DNA of 64,000 bases from Tomocerus qinae. Its lineage: Eukaryota; Arthropoda; Collembola; Entomobryomorpha; Tomoceridae. A model generated the notes under the pieces. It was given only the letters and a program-made list of their open reading frames with translations, was not told the DNA's origin and did no database searches. The translations under genes were made by a program, and so were the position numbers. Position 1 is the stretch's first letter, and each line of letters starts with the position of its first letter. The stretch lies in contig CM034550.1 of NCBI GenBank assembly GCA_020055645.1, forward strand, positions 19,915,001-19,979,000, given 5' to 3'. Positions 24,227-34,636 of the stretch are shown here, one piece after another.

Positions 24227-24906
24227 CAGGGCCGGGGAATTGGGGGGGCAACAGGGGCGACCGCACCGGGCATCAAGCTCCTGAGGGCAGCAAAATGCAC
24301 GAAAAAAATAATTTGCTGGCATGCCCCCCTCAATACAACCTTGGAAAAGTAACATTTTTTCTCAGAATACCAAAAAAATTCGCGCTTCGCGCATTTTTAG
24401 GAGATTTTTAGGCTATTTTTGATTTATTTTAGAAAAAATAAGCCAAAATTTTTCGCGCTACGCGCGAATATGCCTTATCCATGTGAGTATATGAAGTAAT
24501 TGCCCCCTTTGAAATCGACTTCTAAAATACCGTCTCAACCTAAACTGCTTTCAAACCTTTTCCATCCAAACCTTGTTAAAAAACTCAAACCGTGTTAAAT
24601 CAAAACTGTCTCAATCCAACCCGTTTTAATCAAAACTGTCTCAATCCAACCCGTTATAATCAAATCCGTCTCAATCCAACCCGTTTTAATCGAAACCGTC
24701 TCAACTCTACGTGTCAATCCAAACTGTTTCCAAACAGTTTCAACCCAAATAGTCTAAACATTCGCGTCTTTCTATTACTACCCTATTTTAACATATTTTG
24801 TGCAACAAAAAATTCTGTTCTTAAAATCTGAAATGACATTAAAGTTAGTAAAAGGGGGCATCAAAATAGCGTTTGCCCGGGCATCATGAAAACCTTACCG
24901 GCCCTG
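24227..24906. mobile_element. Non-autonomous hAT-type element, 680 bp
   Basis: It is flanked by a perfect 8-bp duplication CCTTAGAC (24219-24226 and 24907-24914). Terminal inverted repeats are CAGGGCCGG. Inside lie two GC-rich palindromic patches (TTCGCGCTTCGCGC and TTCGCGCTACGCGCGAA) and a 30-bp tandem repeat (24601-24720). No transposase ORF. A second, weaker GCCCGGGCATCA / CCGGGCATCA similarity is visible near both ends. Confidence 0.88.
24601..24720. repeat. 30-bp tandem repeat, four units, inside the hAT-type element
   Basis: Four consecutive 30-bp units begin at 24601, 24631, 24661 and 24691 with core CTGTCTCAATCCAACCCG. The first two are almost identical and the fourth is degenerate. 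Degenerate related copies extend a little upstream and downstream. Confidence 0.8.
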
Positions 24907-25186
24907 CCTTAGACTTACATGGATATTCACAATTACAGACACATGAATGTATAATATCGATTTGTATTTTTCATATTACAAATATAAATATTTTGATTGT
25001 TCATATCTGGGATAGTCTTGATGTGGCATGATTTTTGTTTGCTTGTATCGTTAGTAAGCATTTACGCATCACTCGCAATGCCGTAATCGCATTGTAATAC
25101 ATAGTAAATAAATCTATCCACATTAAGGTCCGTGTTCCTGACTTTTGGAAAACCCAATTGACTATCAAAATACATGTTAAAATTTT

Positions 25187-25504
25187 TTGCTATTTTTGAT
25201 ATAACTTCCAGAGTTTTACTCCGATTTTCTAATGAAGTACATTTTCGGAAAGGGAAAAACATTGGCTAGGATTTAAATAGAGAAAATTTTCGATTTTTTT
25301 GATTAGTTAGCAGTAGCAATGGTTCAAAATTTTATGGCGAATTTCTATCCAGATGTCATCATTAAAGTGTGACATGTATAAAAACTGAGGCAATAATCGA
25401 AAATTTTCTCTATTTAAATCCTAGCCAATGTTTTTACCTTTCCGAAAATGTACTTCATTAGAAAATCGGAGTAAAACTCTGGAAGTTATATCAAAAATAG
25501 CAAA
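25187..25504. repeat. Foldback / hairpin element, arms of about 109 bp
   Basis: Arms 25187-25295 and 25396-25504 are near-perfect reverse complements (TTTGCTATTTTTGATATAAC against GTTATATCAAAAATAGCAAA; CCTAGCCAATG near the middle) around a loop of about 100 bp. Short ORFs read here on the minus strand fall inside the arms and are not genes. Confidence 0.85.
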
Positions 25505-25689
25505 GAGAGTTTCATAAAAAAGGTTGAAATGTAAACTGCCTCATACTTGACCGGATGTGCAAGTCATAGAATATCCGACATTGAAGCAATGGACTGATAT
25601 CAACTTGACATGAGCTAGAGCATAGAGCTTTTTCTCTATGCCAACGCTGATGGTGTCATAATTTTCATAGTGTCATTGCTTGATTACAG

Positions 25690-26295
25690 TCAGTAGTAAT
25701 TCGATCCCATGGTTACTACTGATGTCCCACCCAAGAGATAGCAGTGCAATACTCGAAATAATAATGTGGGGAAATGCAAATGTGCCTCTACATCCAAATG
25801 TAGCCAGTTCATGGCATGAACAAATTCTTGTGCACATTGGATGAAGATTTTGCAGTGCAGATTGCTGTTGCTATTGGCTCCCTGTGTTAAATAGCTACAT
25901 ACCATTCAAAATTAGGAACTTCCTTGGAAACTTTGAATTTTGTTATTTTGAAGTGTTGTCATTGGCCAAGTCAGCCTTTTTGTGCAGCCTGTTTGATTGA
26001 AGTCTAGCTGGGTGCATTCAGTCCACGGGCTGGGAGAAGCCCGTGGTCATGGATACAGCCACTGATCCCCTCGGTTTTATCTTATTCAAACTGGTGGCAG
26101 AAGGAGAGCAAAACAAAACACATCCTCTTATTGACTTCACCAAAAGTGGTAGGAGCTACATTTATGAAGATTCTGCAGATTACTGTTGCTATTGGCTCCC
26201 TGTGTTAAACAGCTACATAACCCATTCAAAATTATGGAACTTGGGTGTAAACGTAAACATTTTGTTATTTTGAGTGTATTGCACTGCTGTCTTGT
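25690..26295. repeat. Degenerate direct and inverted repeat block with a compact GC hairpin
   Basis: A segment containing GCTATTGGCTCCCTGTGTTA and CATTCAAAATTA occurs twice in direct orientation (about 25860-25960 and 26178-26275). Near the outer edges, AGCAGTGCAATAC (left) and GTATTGCACTGCT (right) are inverted. In the middle is a perfect 9-bp hairpin CCACGGGCT-GGGAGA-AGCCCGTGG (26023-26046). The ORF at 26043-26273 lies in the block and is not called a gene. This looks like a decayed repeat of unknown class. Confidence 0.6.
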
Positions 26296-29200
26296 GTTTG
26301 CATCCTCAGTTAGTTTGTCGGTTAGTAGGGCTATGGGTTTCGGCTACTATTAAGAGCATATTTTTATTCGAATTTCGAAATATTTCAAAATTTCGAATTT
26401 CGAAATAATAAAGGAACAGCCACCTTAACAAATTATTTGTGCTTTTGTTCCAATGCTCATTAGTCCTATACAAATTTTGTACAAGTAAACAATCTCAGTT
26501 GCATACGCACAGGTAACTGATTGTTAATAAAAAATGCGCGTTGTATATTAAAGATGTGAAGACTGTAAAGACTATATATCTCAGTACTACTATTAAAAGC
26601 ATTAAAATTGCTACTTAATCTGTACTTTAATACTTTAATACATCTTCCCATTTATATTCAACAAATTAATACAATTTTAATTGTTGCGGCCGTGAGTCAT
26701 ATAAAGTCATAACTTCCAATGAATAATTTTGAAGTAATAGTATTGAAACAGTAAGTTAATAATTACATTTAACATCGTATTAAAACCCAGAATGTTGTAA
26801 AACAAGCTAAAACAAGCAAGTAAATAGCTACTATAATATTATAACTTATGGCGTCTTGTATATGTAATAGTAAAGCCGTTGCATACAAGCACAAGCATTA
26901 TTGCCTCATCCTGTAAAGAATTTCGTGGATAATTAGATTACTCACATTCATGAGATTTAGCAATTAGATATACTCAAAATTCAGTTCTTAACAGTAAAAA
27001 TAACTGGTATTTGTTTAATCGTATGAGAAGTAGAACACTCAACAAGATTGAGCATAGTATGTTTGTCTGGAAATATTACGACAATTTTCATTGAGTTCTT
27101 AACAAGATTCTACTTTAGCTGTGCCCTCAACATAATATAATTTTGTTTGTTTTGGCAACATTTGCATCAAATTTCCTCTTAACTCTCGTTTAAGCTGCCT
27201 CTCGATAATTATATAGGTTGAATATATTTTACATTTGCGATGTGCTTCCAACAAGTAACTTGAGCTCCATTTCATGGCTTACTTTTGCATTACACATACT
27301 CAACAAGGATAAAAATGGAAGATGTGTAAAGGAACATTACACAGATTTGATGGATGTTTGTATAAAGTTTGCTATCAACTGTCCCTACTGCTTGTCCATG
27401 GAATAAATAGACCTAATTCAGTACAGTGCTCTACTCAATGTGAATTAGTGATAATGAAAATGATTTACAATGTAATCTAATTTGCACTTAAAGCGTATTT
27501 TAGAAAAATGAATATGATGGATGTACAAATTATGATGACTAACGATAGACGTGTATACAGCGTATGTGGATATGTAGTACACTAAAGAGTCCCAAATGTT
27601 TGCATGATAATTGCACGTAAACCAAATTGTTAAGATCACACTATTCCGTGTTAAACATCCGTAATAAAAACAAAGTACTTCAATACAGCAGATTAATTTG
27701 CCTGCAGATTGTGTTTTGTATTATGCATGTGGTCAATTACCCTAAATTTCCTAGTAAATACAACGTTTACGTCCATTGTTGTATGAAGTATGTAGTCCAC
27801 ATGGCAGGGAGTTGCTCTGTCCTGTAGCAGTAAATTTTGTATACCAAATCCGTAAACAAGTAAAAACAATGTTTACATGCATATTAAATTAAGACAATAT
27901 TTAGAAAACAAGTGACGATAATTGCTCATCAAATCCATTCTGATGAATAGGAATTTTACAGGTAAATTCCTAATCCAAACAAACCTTCTCCTCTAGGTAA
28001 TGCCACACTTTTGAAAAACAAGCAAGAAGCTCTTGTAGCGATATTTTGACAGAATGCGGACATACGGTGCATTTTCTATGCAAATAATGTAAACCTTGCA
28101 TGACGACTTTTTCAGGAACATGCACTTACTAACGTGGGACGGGCATCATTTTCCTGTGTAAAAGCCGTTTGACTTTACTATGGAACATAATTATAGCCAT
28201 GTAGTAAATAGCTTTTACCTTGGCTGTTTGTTGATGATAATGTAGCTTTTAGACGAGTTAGGGAGGCTATATTTTCTATTCATTGATTGACAGACCAACA
28301 CAGATGCTCACTATAATGAACTACAACCGCCGTTGTCCAAGTTTATAGCATAGAACAACTGCGTATTATTAAATTGCACTTTACATGGTGCAAAATAAAA
28401 ATTATTATATAGACAACGTGAGTGGCTACAGAATCTATTGTCTGATTGTCTCTAATTATGGTCATCATCACATACAAACACATACCCATGATAATTCATG
28501 TATTTAGAGATAGGCTTAACCATTTTAACTTCACTGATCTACGTAATTTAATGTTAATTATTGGTATGTGTATTAAAATTATTAAAAATGTGACATCACT
28601 TGAGATAATCCCAACTTCAATACAGGAAGTGCCTTACTTTCATGTGTTTACTTTGGCAAGTTCTACAAATTACATCCTCAATCGCTATTTAATATGAATT
28701 TGGCGAATTTTGAATTCTAAGTAAATCTAGTCTCAGTTTGTCACTATTGCCAATACCTATAGTGTGCAAATATTTGGCATTATAATAGACACTAAAGAGT
28801 GGAATCCTCGATTAATAATAACCATTTCTAGGAAATAGTTCTGTAATGAGGTTTGTCCATTTTACTTTTATTGAGTCTATAGTTGGCATAGATCGGTTGA
28901 TATTCGTACCCACGGTTCATTATAATCTCCAACTTCAATACAAATGCTTCTTTGGCATAATTCGCAGATCTGACGAGAGAAATCAATCATATTAGCATGC
29001 CTGCCAAGTCTACCTTGCAGCTGGTATTAAATGGTATGGCAGTAGTAATGGAGTGCAAGTGAATCATTGCAGGATGCCCAAATGCACTGAAGATGTTAAT
29101 TGTGAAAATATTACAAGCCTAGCAGTAGAACTAGTAGACGAAGAATTTTGCTTAAGGCTGTGTCATGTATTGGCATAAATATTTAACTATTCTAACATTC

Positions 29201-30665
29201 TGTTAGCATAGCTATGTAGGAGGTGGTCCATGACCAATCATCCAACTAGGGAACCTCTAATGAATGAGCTCATGTATGGCAATGGAATGTGACTTCTAGT
29301 TCTCCTCACAAATTGTCAAATATTACTCTAGATAATTAACCTATTGTTGGAATTGCTTCATAGCAGTAATAACTATTACTGCTTTTATGACATTTTCTTT
29401 TAATTAATAGGTTTTAGATTTAAATGCGCATTGATGCAGCGGTACAAGGCACGGATTCTTACATGTACGTAGGGAAATCAAAAATGTAGTTATGCAAATA
29501 TTTGTTTGTAAACATTGCACATCAAAGACAACGCATGCATATCAAATTAATCTGATGTCACGTCATGTAATTATGAAGTGGATGTCTCATCTTGTTTACA
29601 ATAACGGATATGCACATCTCTCCATTTCATTCATTTAGAGGCTTAAGTCATCATAGACATCAAATATATTCACTACAGTTGTTAAACATAAATTAGCATT
29701 AAAATTACAATACAACAAAATAACATGCCTACTTTTACAGATTACAAAATAACCAAATCTAGATGACGATGGTGAATGTAATAAATGTAACTTTTATGCC
29801 GTGCCACGCTAAGGGCAAGTAACAGGTGCCTCGTCTGTCAAAAAAGCCTAACGAAATATTGAGATCTTAGATCTCATGTTTTCAGTAATTAATTTTGTAA
29901 AGAAAAACTAAATGAGCAATTGAGCTTAATTTACACATGAGAATATAAAAAAGTATCGTGGAAGCTTTAGAGTATTAGAAAAAATGTTTCGTATGTATTT
30001 ATAAGCTTTGCTGAGTAATTTAAATGCATACATGTTCTGCAACACACCTGTGCAATATACCTTCATGTAAATTCACATGTGCGTTAACAATTGCATACTT
30101 ACATAAGTTGTAATACAATACAAATATCGAATAGTAATCTACATGATAAATTGTTATAAGCGTGATAGCAATTTCCAACAGATTTGCCGGCAGTTAAAAC
30201 GTATGCCTGTAGTTCTACTCATTAGGAGTTGCGTACAGGTATACAGCGATACAATACGTAATCAAAACGTAACATATACATATACATAAGTATTTACAGA
30301 AGTTAATGAGAATCTATACGAGAATACATACTTTGTGTACATTCCATTATCAATCGCTTAATTACATATACATGCGTATAGTATGTATTTACTTATATAA
30401 CTCCCAAGGTTGTACATGTCTAATACTATTATTCACATAAAATATATTACAAATGGATGTACATGTATTCACAACAATAAACACCAAATAATGCCAACCT
30501 GACTTAGCGAATTACTACAAGGTAATATTTTTGCTAATTATAAAAAAAGGATATTATGGCATACAAGAAGTCTACTGGCGATTCAGAACTTATTCGACAG
30601 ATCTATTTCTAACTGATTATCACTTTTCACAATATTTGGTAAACTGTACATTAGTATGGAAGTGT
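26296..30665. other. Gene-empty stretch upstream to paralogue E 3' end
   Basis: About 4.4 kb of AT-rich DNA. Several short ORFs (for example 27218-27406, 28446-28697) carry no motif and no splice context. A short run of repeated TTCGAA motifs lies near 26370-26408. No RNA gene, long inverted repeat or array was recognised. Confidence 0.45.
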
Positions 30666-32180
30666 TCAGTCAAAGTCAAATTCTGGTTGGCATCCTCCAA
30701 GTGGAGAACTGTAGGTTCCACTAGGACATTGTGGTGGTCTGTTATTTCCCACACCGACAAGAGAGATATTTTTGACGGAGCAAGCAGGGTAGATTTTGTT
30801 CTTCCAAAATTTAACGACTTGGTGGGCTGTGCATGTTTCTTTGTCTGGCTTCCCCAACTCAACACATCGTTGATCTCTCAGTGGAACTATCTCGGAACCG
30901 TCTGGGCTTGTGTAATTTCCACAAGGGTTGACCACGCAAATTGGTTGTTGTTTGACTCTGTCAATGATGAGCCATTCCCCGGAGGCACAATACGCCTAAG
31001 CAAAAATGATTCATCAAAATTCAATTGTCGGTAAAAAAAATATTTGCCTAATCATATGTAATTATGTAAACGTTTCTATACTATAATATTCAGTTTCCTA
31101 ACTACTGTTAGAAGAAATAAGTCTACAGATACTCCTTTCACTTGGGAATTACGTAGGATCCGTATGATTGTATTAAATGTATCAAGCTATACTAAATAAG
31201 TAGGCAAATGTGTATGTATTATTCATTCATATGGAAATAGCTTACTAAATGGTCTTTTAAGACGTAACAGTCATAAGCTGGTACTTGTGTGTGATTGTTA
31301 TTTGCAAATATTATATATGACTCGACTGCGGTCGTGAATGCAAAATGGATGAATCTCACCTTGACTTTTGTTTGTAACAGACTGACAGTAAAAGTCAGAT
31401 GGGTATACATCTTTTAAACACGGATGATCTCAATATCAACAGATAGACATGTAGTCTAAATAGCAGTAAGGTTTACATTATTTCAAATGACTAACGAAAG
31501 GAGTTCTCTACTCAGTAGACTTATACACACACGCAAATGATTCATACCTTCGCGTTCTATAAATAGGAATTTCAATAGAGAGTTTATACTTCGGATTTCG
31601 GGAGTAATTCTAATTGAGAGGAAAAATTGAATCCTAGCCAAAACTTGATGTTTTTTAAATTAAGTACTTCTGAAAAGCTTGGAATAACACTTGAAAACCA
31701 AAAGAAACTAACCTTCTGGAAAATGTAGTGGCATGTATTTGTCTCTGCATGATAAACGGTAGCCCGAGGATTAGAATCTGAGTCACAGTTGCAAATTCCT
31801 ACATTCTTGTTTTCTACAGATGGAACTAAAATCAAATCTCCTTGACATACAGAACTGGTTCGAGCCGGATAGCAAGTTCCATTTACTCCTTCTGTTCCAA
31901 AGTAAAGGTCCTTTGGATTTTCACACAATTTACTATTAAAACCAAAGAACAATAACAAATTAGATTTCGTAAGCACCGCACATCTTAAACAAATTACAAA
32001 ATCGTGCTTTATGCAAATTATTTAGCTAAGTAAATATGAATTATATAATCACGGCAAAAAAGATGTAAATGAATGATCTTACCTTGAACCTGCTTTGTGA
32101 GCTATAAGCACCCCGAGTAAAATCACAGCTACAAGTAATACCAATGAAAATATTACTATTTTGCATTTTTTATCTGCCAT
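30666..32180 (-). CDS. DUF4789-like Cys-rich protein, paralogue E (215 aa)
   Basis: Three minus-strand exons: 32083-32180, 31713-31932, 30666-30995 (648 nt). Exon 1: MADKKCKIV plus a hydrophobic segment. Exon 2: first Cys module (KLCENPKDLYF, GTCYPAR, GICNC, CHYIFQK). Exon 3: second module and C terminus without an intron (AYCASGEWLI, EIVPLRDQRCVEL, CPSGTYSSPLGGCQPEFDFD). It is the most diverged of the five in sequence (CPSG instead of CPLG) and lies 17.6 kb upstream of paralogue D, beyond a transposon-rich gap, but keeps the shared intron phases 2 and 0. Secretory/membrane localisation is inferred from the N-terminal hydrophobic segment. Confidence 0.84.
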
Positions 32181-34636
32181 TGTAATTTGGGAACGTAAAA
32201 TTGATTAAGCAATAGGCACAGGCACGACACAATTTAGATCAAACTCTGGAATTTATGAACAGATCTAAATTTCCACGAGTGCAACTCAGACATACAGGTG
32301 ACCACTAATGGGAAAAATGTGCATGCCACAACTTTTTCTCACAACACACACACAACTGACTGAATCACCTTGACTGTTGCATGTATTTCACGGAGACTAA
32401 CTTTGCGTGGTATATTCACATACAATGCAATGGTAGTAGGTGTTGCGAGAAAATGAGTTTCGTAGCAGTGTAGTTGTACTGAATAGCGTGTTCTTTATGC
32501 TTTTACTGTGAGAATTGGATTATAACGTGGTAGATGTTGTTAAGAAGCCCCTTCAATGAAAAAAGATGCTCTCTCTCCAACAGTTCTGAGATGAATGCAA
32601 GGTTTGTTATGCTTACAGATACTACTTATCCACTCTATATGAGTAAAAGGGTTGTGTGGATTCGAGTGACTGTTTGCACAGTACTAATTGTGGCTTTGGC
32701 TCTAGTGTAGTATATCTGGGAAATTTATACTAATATTTATGACAGTTAACAGTAGATATTCTATGAACAATTAAAAAGATTACTGCAAGTAATAATACTA
32801 AATATAACTTGTCATTTCAGCTGAATGCACTTACAAAAACATCTATTTGAGTTCCTATAAGCTTTATTTGTGTACAGATATATACGATGACCAAGCAATA
32901 CCGTCGGTAAAAAATGGATGAGAATATTTTACATTATTAAGTGTAAACCAATATAATAAAAGAACTAATAAACGATTTTTTTCCTGGTTTATTACGTACT
33001 GCAATGACCGCAAATGTGTCGTAATGTCTGAGCATGTGAGAGGATGGGGATATCCGGATATTGGTATAGTGTTCTAGTATTTCCTAGAAAATTGTTAAAG
33101 AACTTGGAAAAAATCTGCAAAATGGCACAACTTATCCAATATTTACTTATACTATCAGTCTGTGAACCCATAACTCATTTTTGTTGAATGGCTGGCATTG
33201 ATTCATTGGTCACGGAAAGCTGAACCTATAATCTATACTGAAAATGGAAACAATTCATGGAAATACAGTATATTATTATGCAAATTGACAATGACGCATG
33301 AAATACAAAGAATAAACTATCAGTTGACAGTTATACGCAACTACGCAATAACGAGTGCGTGTTACTATGTGTGGTAAAAAATGGTTTAGATTTATTATGG
33401 GTCCAGTTGAAAGATGTTTAAAAACGAACTGTGCACTACAAACCACATTTTTAACCAAGATTGCGTGACGAGGAGCAAATGAAGTATTGGAGAATGACAG
33501 ATAACGTTTGTGTAGGTTAACTATATATAGATTTGGGCACTAGACGTTTGTAGTGTACAAAAGTAAACATTTTCTGCTTGCCTTGAGAGTTTGAATTGTG
33601 TGAGTCAAGTTAGGGCTCGTTATGACTTCATGAAGACCAATAACATTAAATTAATAGCTTCTTTTAGAATGTCAGTCACACAATTACAATGAAATTCTCA
33701 AATTACTACAAAAATGCACCAATTTAGTTTGTTTCCATATGCATTACTGCTTTCATACATTCATTCATACACAAAACGTGATGTTGAAAGAAAAGAAAAC
33801 ATAAGCTGAGAAGAGAGATAGGAGATATCTGTAGCATAACTGAATTGAAGCTTAAATCTACCGTAGTACATAATTCAGTAAATAAATGTACATATTGAAA
33901 AACAATCAGTTACACTTTGCATCTATAGCCAAACGAGTTTAATGGTAGTTATGAAAAGTATAATGAAATAGTGAAACCAAGTCAAAGTCCGTGTGTTATT
34001 GTAAAGTTCACTTCGTAGGAAGCTGAACTGGCCAGACAACTATAATCTAAGCAATACAAAAAAGTTCAATGAGAAGTGAAGGTAGGGGAAACAACCTAAC
34101 ATTTTTCTTTATCAGCAAAAGCTCGTCCCATTCAATGATTCATATGCATGTGCAACAGCTGACACCTACTTACATCTTGAATGTAAGGTGCAATAAGGAA
34201 TTCCTACAAGCATAATGCAGAATATTAAATATGAAAAGGAAAAATTAATTTAATTATGCTTACGCACTCAATAGAATGTACCATTTATTATCTCAACTAC
34301 TTTATTTCACAATACCAAATAACAAGATCATTATTAGTAACATCAGAATTAATACATAACGAAAGAATAACTACGGCATCCTCTACAAAGTGTAGTAAAT
34401 TACTGTGAAGTACATTACTACTAGCATGAATATTTGGTACAGAGCAGAATTAAACGGTTTTGAAGCAATTATTTTAGAAACAATACCCTTTCTAATAATA
34501 ATATACGATGACAAGTGAGAATCGTAAACAAAAGAAGTGACACTATTGGTTTAATATAACTGCTGAGGTCTTAACGAATAATAATTCTGAAAAACCTGAT
34601 TATTGTTTATAAAAATATGAAGGTATGAAGTATAGC
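32181..34636. other. Intergenic region between paralogue E and the minus-strand F-box gene
   Basis: About 2.5 kb of AT-rich DNA holding the presumed promoter of paralogue E (just above 32180) and the 3' untranslated region of the F-box gene (just below 34637). The ORF at 33276-33458 is unsupported. No repeat was recognised. Confidence 0.5.

Noticed and set aside
26043..26273. 76-codon plus-strand ORF
   Set aside because: It lies within a duplicated degenerate repeat, and the other copy does not keep the frame.
30531..31034. 167-codon plus-strand ORF
   Set aside because: It lies opposite exon 3 of paralogue E, whose splice sites, Cys pattern and C terminus are clear.
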